From: Chloroflexota bacterium
Lineage (GTDB): Bacteria > Chloroflexota > Dehalococcoidia > Lucifugimonadales > Lucifugimonadaceae
Direction of reading: 5' to 3'
Length of the DNA stretch: 64,000 bases
NCBI GenBank assembly: GCA_029262735.1
Contig: JAJCYY010000067.1
Location: forward strand, 1-64,000
The position numbers and the translations under genes were made by a program. This document shows positions 59,387 through 64,000 of the stretch, one piece after another. The notes beneath the pieces were generated by a model. The model did not search any database. It was not told the DNA's origin and saw only the letters and a program-made list of their open reading frames with translations. The stretch's first letter is position 1. Each line of letters starts with the position of its first letter.

Positions 59387-60862
59387 TCAAACTGACTCGT
59401 TACCGTCGGCAGGTCTCTTGTCCGCCCACGGTTTCGCTTCTTCGAGCGCTGCCGAGGCTGCGAGTACTGTCTCTTCGTTCCGCATGTCGGCGACTATTTG
59501 CAGGCCGATTGGCAGGCCGTCTGCTGAGAACCCGGCCGGCACCGATGCTGCGGGGTTGCCGGTCAGATTGAAGAGGTAGGTGAACGGTGTGAAGCCCCAC
59601 AGGCGATGCGGCACGCTCTTGCCGCCTATTACATCCGGCTCCTCGCCGATTTTGAATGCCGGGACCGCCAGCGACGGTGTCAGCAGGAGGTCGTACTTCT
59701 CGAAGTAGCGGTTCGTGTAGTCACGATACTGGCCGATCGCTACGAAGATGTCCCACATGCGCTCTGCCGAGAGCTTGTTGGCCCGGTCCAGGTACTCGCC
59801 AAAGTAGTCGGTCAGCTGGTCCCGGTGGTTGTCGAAGTCTTCCCGGGACGCCGAAAGCCCCTTGACCGTGAAGTAGTCGAACCAGGTCCAGAAGACATCG
59901 GCGTGGTCTGCGGGTCGAAAGTCGACCTCTTCGACTTGTGCACCGAGCTCTTCAAGCTGGCGCGCCATGTCGCCGGCGACCGTCACCACTTCAGGGTCGA
60001 CGGGATTTCCGCCCATGTCGCTGCTCCAGCCGACCTTCAGCCCCTTCACGCCCTTTGTCAGAGCGGCCTCGAACTCCGGCGGCTCATCGCTGATCACGCC
60101 GTACTCGGAATCGCTGGCCGGCCCGGCGAGGATCTGCAGGGCCATCGCAGCGTCCCGCACAGTGCGGGTGAGCGGGCCGGAGGTTGAGTTGTTGATGATG
60201 TTAGAAGCGCCTTTGGTCCAGCCGCCGCGGGGGATGCGGCCCTGCGAGACCTTGAATCCGTAGACGCCGGAGAAGCCGGCGGGGATGCGGATTGAGCCGC
60301 CGCCGTCGCCGCCGGTCGCGAAGCTGGCAAGGCCAGATGCGACGGCTGCGCCAGCGCCTCCCGAGGAGCCTCCGGGCGTTCGCTCGGGGTTCCAGGGGTT
60401 GCGAGCGGGCGGTCCGAGCCGGTTCTCAGTCGTACCTGCGAAGCCGTTTTCGGGGGTGTTGGTCTTGCCGGTGATGACTGCGCCCGCCGCCTTGAGGCGA
60501 CGGACGGGGATCGAGTCCTTGTCAGGAATGGCATTCTTCTGGGGCAACGAGCCGAGGGTGAAGGGAACACCGGCCATCGCTTCGGTGTCTTTGACGGGGA
60601 CCGGGATCCCGAGGAGTGGAGAGAGCTCGTCCGGCGACTTCGCGCTCATGACCGCTTCTTCGGCGGCGCGGGCGGCTTCGAGTGCGATTTCCGAGGTGCG
60701 CGTGATGAAGATGCCAAGTTTGGGATCGAGTTCGTCGGCACGACGCAGATGAGCTTCGGTTAGTTCAACAGGAGATAGTTTTTTCGTTGTGATTAGCTTC
60801 CGCAGCTCGTAAAGAGGCATGAAGCCGAGGTCGGTGTCGGAGGTTGGGAGTTGTGGTTGCAT
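59387..60862 (-). CDS. Amidase-signature family hydrolase
   Basis: 491 residues. The Ser-Ser-Lys triad is visible: Lys91 in PVPVKDTEAM, cis-Ser166 in GGSSGGAGAAVASG and the nucleophile Ser190 in GGDGGGSIRIPAG. The rest follows the family (NPWNPERTPGGSSGG, PFTYLFNLTGNPAASVPAG). It hydrolyses an amide or carbamoyl bond; the substrate cannot be predicted, and there are no Gat partners nearby to suggest Glu-tRNA amidotransferase. No signal peptide. A dispersed repeat lies just upstream of its start. Confidence 0.93.
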   Translation of the reverse strand: MQPQLPTSDTDLGFMPLYELRKLITTKKLSPVELTEAHLRRADELDPKLGIFITRTSEIALEAARAAEEAVMSAKSPDELSPLLGIPVPVKDTEAMAGVPFTLGSLPQKNAIPDKDSIPVRRLKAAGAVITGKTNTPENGFAGTTENRLGPPARNPWNPERTPGGSSGGAGAAVASGLASFATGGDGGGSIRIPAGFSGVYGFKVSQGRIPRGGWTKGASNIINNSTSGPLTRTVRDAAMALQILAGPASDSEYGVISDEPPEFEAALTKGVKGLKVGWSSDMGGNPVDPEVVTVAGDMARQLEELGAQVEEVDFRPADHADVFWTWFDYFTVKGLSASREDFDNHRDQLTDYFGEYLDRANKLSAERMWDIFVAIGQYRDYTNRYFEKYDLLLTPSLAVPAFKIGEEPDVIGGKSVPHRLWGFTPFTYLFNLTGNPAASVPAGFSADGLPIGLQIVADMRNEETVLAASAALEEAKPWADKRPADGNESV

Positions 60863-61337
60863 GGTGGGAGTTCCGGACAGTGGTCTACAGACTGGGACGT
60901 TTGTTTTTTTTTGTTTTTTCTTCGCCCGACTTAACTGGCGACTGATGGATTAGCGAGTTATGGCGGAAGCCGGTTTCTCCCTCCCGGATTGGGAGGGAGT
61001 TAGAGGGTGGGCCGTTCGTACACGAGAGTCAAGTTGATCGTGAATTTCTCAGGCGATCTTACATGGCCGGTGAGATCCCTCCGCTTCGGTCGGGATGACA
61101 CCCTTCGACAGGCTCAGGATGACACATGGTTTCACCCTCTCCCTTTATCCCGCGCCCACAGGGCACCCGATCACGGGAGAGGGAAGTATGCGCTTCACAC
61201 AACCGCCATGCCTGCCGGTCAGCCGTGTTCTCGCTTTCGTGAGACCATAACCGGCGGCGAAAAGCTCTCGGCCAAGGGACAAAAAACACAACGGCGGGAA
61301 TCTCATCAGGCGGATACGCAGCTCAGTTCGAGCACAC
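60863..61337. repeat. Dispersed 5'-associated repeat, copy 3, and family D repeat
   Basis: No gene. About 60914-61012 matches 54455-54557 and the inverse of 58879-58980 (TTTTTTCTTCGCCCGACTTAA, ATGGCGGAAGCCGGTTTCTC, hairpin CTCCCTCCC-GGATT-GGGAGGGAG at 60978-61000, GTTAGAGGGTGGG). It sits about 50 bp upstream of the amidase start. About 61051-61125 carries CGATCTTACATGGCCGGTGA and TTCGACAGGCTCAGGATGAC, a copy of the family in other gaps. The rest (61190-61337) is the leader of the SLC13 gene, with nothing recognised. Confidence 0.75.
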
Positions 61338-62861
61338 GTGCACACATCCGGCGTCGGGCTTATTCTCGGCCCAGTTGCCTTCGCATTCGTCGCGCTTGTG
61401 TTCGATCTCGACCCCGGGAACCCGGCTGCAACCCGAGCGCTTGGCATCGCGCTGTGGATGGCGGTCTGGTGGGTGACGGAGGCCGTTCCCATCCCCATCA
61501 CGGCGCTGCTGCCGGTCGTGCTGTTCCCGCTCACGGGCGTGATGGACGGCGGCAAGGCGGCATCGCAGTACTTCAACAGCACCATCTTCCTCTTCATCGG
61601 CGGCTTCCTGGTGGCGCTCGCCATGCAGCGCTGGAACCTGCACAGCCGCATCGCCCTGCGCATCCTGCTGCTGTTCGGCGACCGTCCGCTCGCCATCCTG
61701 ATGGGCTTCATGGTGGCGACCGCGTTCCTGTCGATGTGGGTCTCGAACACGGCGACCGCGATGATGATGGTCCCGGTTGCGATAGCTGTCGGCGGCGCGC
61801 TCATGCAGCGGTCCGAGGACACGCCGGACGTTGAGGTGCAGCGTTCGAGCCCGTACATGACGGCGCTGCTGCTGGGAGTCGCCTACTCGGCATCGATCGG
61901 CGGGATTGCAACGCTCGTCGGGACGCCTCCGAACCTCTCGTTCTCCCGGATCTTCGCCATCTCGTTCCCTGCCGCGCCGGAGATATCGTTCGCCGAGTGG
62001 ATGCTGTTCGCGCTTCCCGTGACGGTGGTGCTACTGGCGATCACATGGGTCGTTTTGGCGTTATGGAAGGGCCGGATCGCAGATGTGGAGCCTGCTTCTG
62101 CGTCAATGATCAAGTTCCGCTACACGGCGCTGGGGCCGTTCGGTTTCGAGCAGCGCGTTGTGCTTGCGGCGTTCGTGGCGCTGGCTGTGCTGTGGGTGAC
62201 GAGGGCTGACCTGGATATCGGCGGGTTCATGTTCAAGGGCTGGGCGAACCTGTTCGGGACTCCGGACTTCATCAACGACGGCACGGTGGCGGTAGCGATC
62301 GGCGTGCTGCTCTTCATGGTCCCGGCGCGGTCGAAGCCGGGCGAGCGGGTGATGGACTGGGAGACGGCTGCGAAGCTGCGGTGGGACATCGTGCTGCTGT
62401 TCGGCGGCGGCTTTGCGCTGGCGGCAGCGTTCCTGGATTCTGGGCTGGCGGCGTGGTTCGGCGAGGAGCTGAGCGATGTGGATAACGTGCCGGTCGTGGT
62501 GATGGTCGGCACGATCTCGTTGCTGGTGACGTTCGTGACGGAGCTGAACTCGAATACTGCGACGACTGAGACTGTGCTGCCGGTGCTGGCGGGTGTCGCG
62601 TCGGGGGCAGGGATTCACCCGTTGCTGATGATGCTGCCTGCGACGCTTGCGGCTTCACTTGCGTTCATGATGCCGGTCGCGACTCCGCCGAATGCGATCG
62701 TGTTCGGGTCGGGGCTGATCCGGATCCCGGAGATGGTGCGAGTGGGGATTGTGCTGAACCTGATCGGAGTGATCGCGGTGACGGCTGCGGTGCTGGTGAT
62801 CGCGCCGGTGGTGTTCGATTTCGAGATAGGGAGCGTGCCGGACTGGGTGGGTGTTAGGTGA
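61338..62861 (+). CDS. SLC13/DASS-family anion permease
   Basis: 507 residues from GTG 61338 (no strong ribosome site). About 11-12 membrane segments. Family motifs include MAVWWVTEAVPIPITALLPV near the N-terminus, YSASIGGIATLVGTPPNL (first SNT-like helix hairpin), FVTELNSNTATTETVLPVLA (second SNT motif) and MMPVATPPNAIVFGSG. These bind Na+ and the carboxylate or sulfate anion. It would import dicarboxylates or sulfate. With the sulfatases nearby sulfate is conceivable, but the sequence does not decide. Confidence 0.88.
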   Translation: MHTSGVGLILGPVAFAFVALVFDLDPGNPAATRALGIALWMAVWWVTEAVPIPITALLPVVLFPLTGVMDGGKAASQYFNSTIFLFIGGFLVALAMQRWNLHSRIALRILLLFGDRPLAILMGFMVATAFLSMWVSNTATAMMMVPVAIAVGGALMQRSEDTPDVEVQRSSPYMTALLLGVAYSASIGGIATLVGTPPNLSFSRIFAISFPAAPEISFAEWMLFALPVTVVLLAITWVVLALWKGRIADVEPASASMIKFRYTALGPFGFEQRVVLAAFVALAVLWVTRADLDIGGFMFKGWANLFGTPDFINDGTVAVAIGVLLFMVPARSKPGERVMDWETAAKLRWDIVLLFGGGFALAAAFLDSGLAAWFGEELSDVDNVPVVVMVGTISLLVTFVTELNSNTATTETVLPVLAGVASGAGIHPLLMMLPATLAASLAFMMPVATPPNAIVFGSGLIRIPEMVRVGIVLNLIGVIAVTAAVLVIAPVVFDFEIGSVPDWVGVR

Positions 62862-63147
62862 TGGGGGGTGAGGCTGGATAACCGTGCCCTGAGCGTAGTC
62901 GAAGGGTCTCTAGTTGGGGACAAGTGGTCTTGACGAGATGGCTTGCAATGGAGCCCGGTCGTCTTGCTGTGAACGGTACTGCCGGAGACGAGTGATCTTG
63001 ACATGCGTACAGTCTGCGCGAGAGGTCCTTCGACTTCGCTCAGGAAACACCGGCAACGCCCACCGCCCAGGCTGAATCTCGGCTAACCTGCGCCGGGCGA
63101 ACCGAACACTTAAACGAAGCTGGCAAACGCCATGGAGCGCATCGGCT
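62862..63147. repeat. Intergenic repeat, family A copy
   Basis: About 62883-63060 is the second copy of the repeat at 12043-12237 (shared: CCCTGAGCG, GGGTCTCTAG, GGTCGTCTTG, GGAGACGAGTGAT, GCGAGAGGTCCTTCGACT, CGCTCAGGAAACAC). It ends about 90 bp before the flavoprotein start. No gene. Confidence 0.7.
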
Positions 63148-64000
63148 GTGGGTGAAAACGAGTCAACCGCATACATCGCAACCGCCCGCTCCTTCGCTGC
63201 AAAAGTGGCCGATTGCGCTGACCAGATCGACGCGGATCGGCGGGTTTCTGCTGAGATGGGCGCTGAGCTTGCCGATGCCGGGTTTTTCCGGCTGCTTGTG
63301 CCGAGGTCGCTTGGTGGCGCTGAGCTTGATCCCCCGGCGTTCTTCGAGATCGTGCGCATCTTCGCAGGGGCCGATGCCAGCGCTGCGTGGTGCATCAGTC
63401 AGAACAACATCTTCGCCACAGATTCCGCACGGTTGCCCGTCGAGACCGGCAAAAAACTGTGGGCAGACCAGCGGGTGATCATCACCAACGGCCCACCTGC
63501 GCCGGGCACGCAGGCGACACCTGTCGATGACGGCTATCGGCTGTCCGGGCACTGGAACTTCAGCAGCGGCAGCAGTATCTCGACGTGGCTGGCGGCCAAG
63601 TCGCCGGGGGAGGGTGTGAGCGGCGAGCCACGCATGTTCCTGGTGCCGAAGGTCGATGCGAGGATGATCGATTCGTGGCAGGTGAACGGGCTTCGAGGCA
63701 CGGCGAGTTTTAGCTTCGAGGTCGACGATGTCTTCGTACCGGCGAGCCACACGTATCTTGAGTCGGACGCTGCGCACGAAGCCGGGCCGATCTACGTGAT
63801 CCCGAAGATTCCGCTGTTTGCGACCGGCTTTGGGACGATCTCGCTGGCGCTGGCCCGAGCGTGTCTTGACGATGCGATCGAGCTGGCGGGCAGGAAGACG
63901 CAGCAGTCGGTTGCGAGCGCGATGCGGGACAGGTCAACGGTTCACCGGCAGATCGGAGAGGCGGAGGCACGTTTGAGATCGGCGAATGCGTATTTGCGGA
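63148..64000 (+). CDS. Acyl-CoA-dehydrogenase-like flavoprotein (partial, N-terminal part)
   Basis: The frame starts at GTG 63148 (GGAG ten bases upstream) and stays open for 284 codons to the window end. It resembles group D flavin monooxygenases and acyl-CoA dehydrogenases: ELADAGFFRLLVPRSLGGAE, ASAAWCISQNNIFATDSARL, GYRLSGHWNFSSGSSISTWL, WQVNGLRGTASFSFEVDDVF and VPASHTYLE. The W-NFSSG segment favours the HsaA/HpaB-like hydroxylase subgroup that works with a reductase supplying reduced flavin. The C-terminal helical domain is cut off. The substrate is unknown. Confidence 0.82.
   Translation, partial: MGENESTAYIATARSFAAKVADCADQIDADRRVSAEMGAELADAGFFRLLVPRSLGGAELDPPAFFEIVRIFAGADASAAWCISQNNIFATDSARLPVETGKKLWADQRVIITNGPPAPGTQATPVDDGYRLSGHWNFSSGSSISTWLAAKSPGEGVSGEPRMFLVPKVDARMIDSWQVNGLRGTASFSFEVDDVFVPASHTYLESDAAHEAGPIYVIPKIPLFATGFGTISLALARACLDDAIELAGRKTQQSVASAMRDRSTVHRQIGEAEARLRSANAYLR

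Overview
The window is GC-rich and gene-dense, with no rRNA, tRNA, CRISPR array, transposase or integrase that I can recognise. Several features fit a free-living bacterium of the Chloroflexota, perhaps a SAR202/Dehalococcoidia-like marine lineage: an F420-type LLM oxidoreductase, three formylglycine-type sulfatases, an amidase, an acyl-CoA-dehydrogenase-like flavoprotein, lipoproteins with Thr/Pro-rich linkers and dispersed intergenic repeats. This assignment is inferred from gene content, not from a marker gene.

Layout. 1-13,200: the end of an unknown gene; an ECF sigma factor with its membrane anti-sigma factor; an LLM oxidoreductase; an ABC-F ATPase; a sensor kinase divergent from an odd PhnD-like/kinase fusion; two SRPBCC proteins; a degenerate M23-like lipoprotein; a PIG-L deacetylase; a Fur-family regulator; and a NicO-type nickel/cobalt permease. 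13,377-19,423: a complete oligopeptide-type ABC importer (binding lipoprotein, two permeases, two ATPases) on the minus strand. 19,518-23,643: an alkaline-phosphatase-superfamily hydrolase and a sulfatase. 24,134-24,796: a TIR-domain protein of visibly lower GC. 25,333-50,130: one minus-strand run of 19 tightly packed genes encoding an extracellular-type contractile injection system (eCIS). 50,819-61,000: a divergent GTP-type PEP carboxykinase, two more sulfatases, a second DUF4157 protein, an NTF2-like protein and an amidase. 61,338-64,000: an SLC13 permease and a partial flavoprotein.

The eCIS is the centrepiece. In transcription order it has sheath, inner tube, a Zn-ribbon protein, a disordered protein, a DUF4255 cap/terminator, an AAA+ ATPase, a tiny protein, a DUF4157 protein with two HExxH motifs, an Afp7-like tube/hub protein, a LysM-like protein, gpD and gp5/OB-fold spike parts, a PAAR-like tip, gp25, two gpJ/gp6-type baseplate proteins, a gpI-like protein, a 1,390-residue DUF6519/beta-helix protein and a short last gene. 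Most junctions overlap by 1-8 bases, so it reads as one operon. I see no capsid, portal, terminase or integrase (so not a prophage) and no TssJLM or ClpV (so not T6SS). No conventional tape measure or adhesin fibre is evident. Candidate cargo is the embedded DUF4157 protein and the distal DUF4157 protein at 56,548-58,737. The distal protein also has an SH3-like segment and a C-terminal region with a possible Cys-His-Asp triad. A TIR protein sits just beyond the operon's end.

Dispersed repeats occupy most intergenic gaps. One family of about 100 bp lies just upstream of three unrelated genes with the same end facing each start codon.
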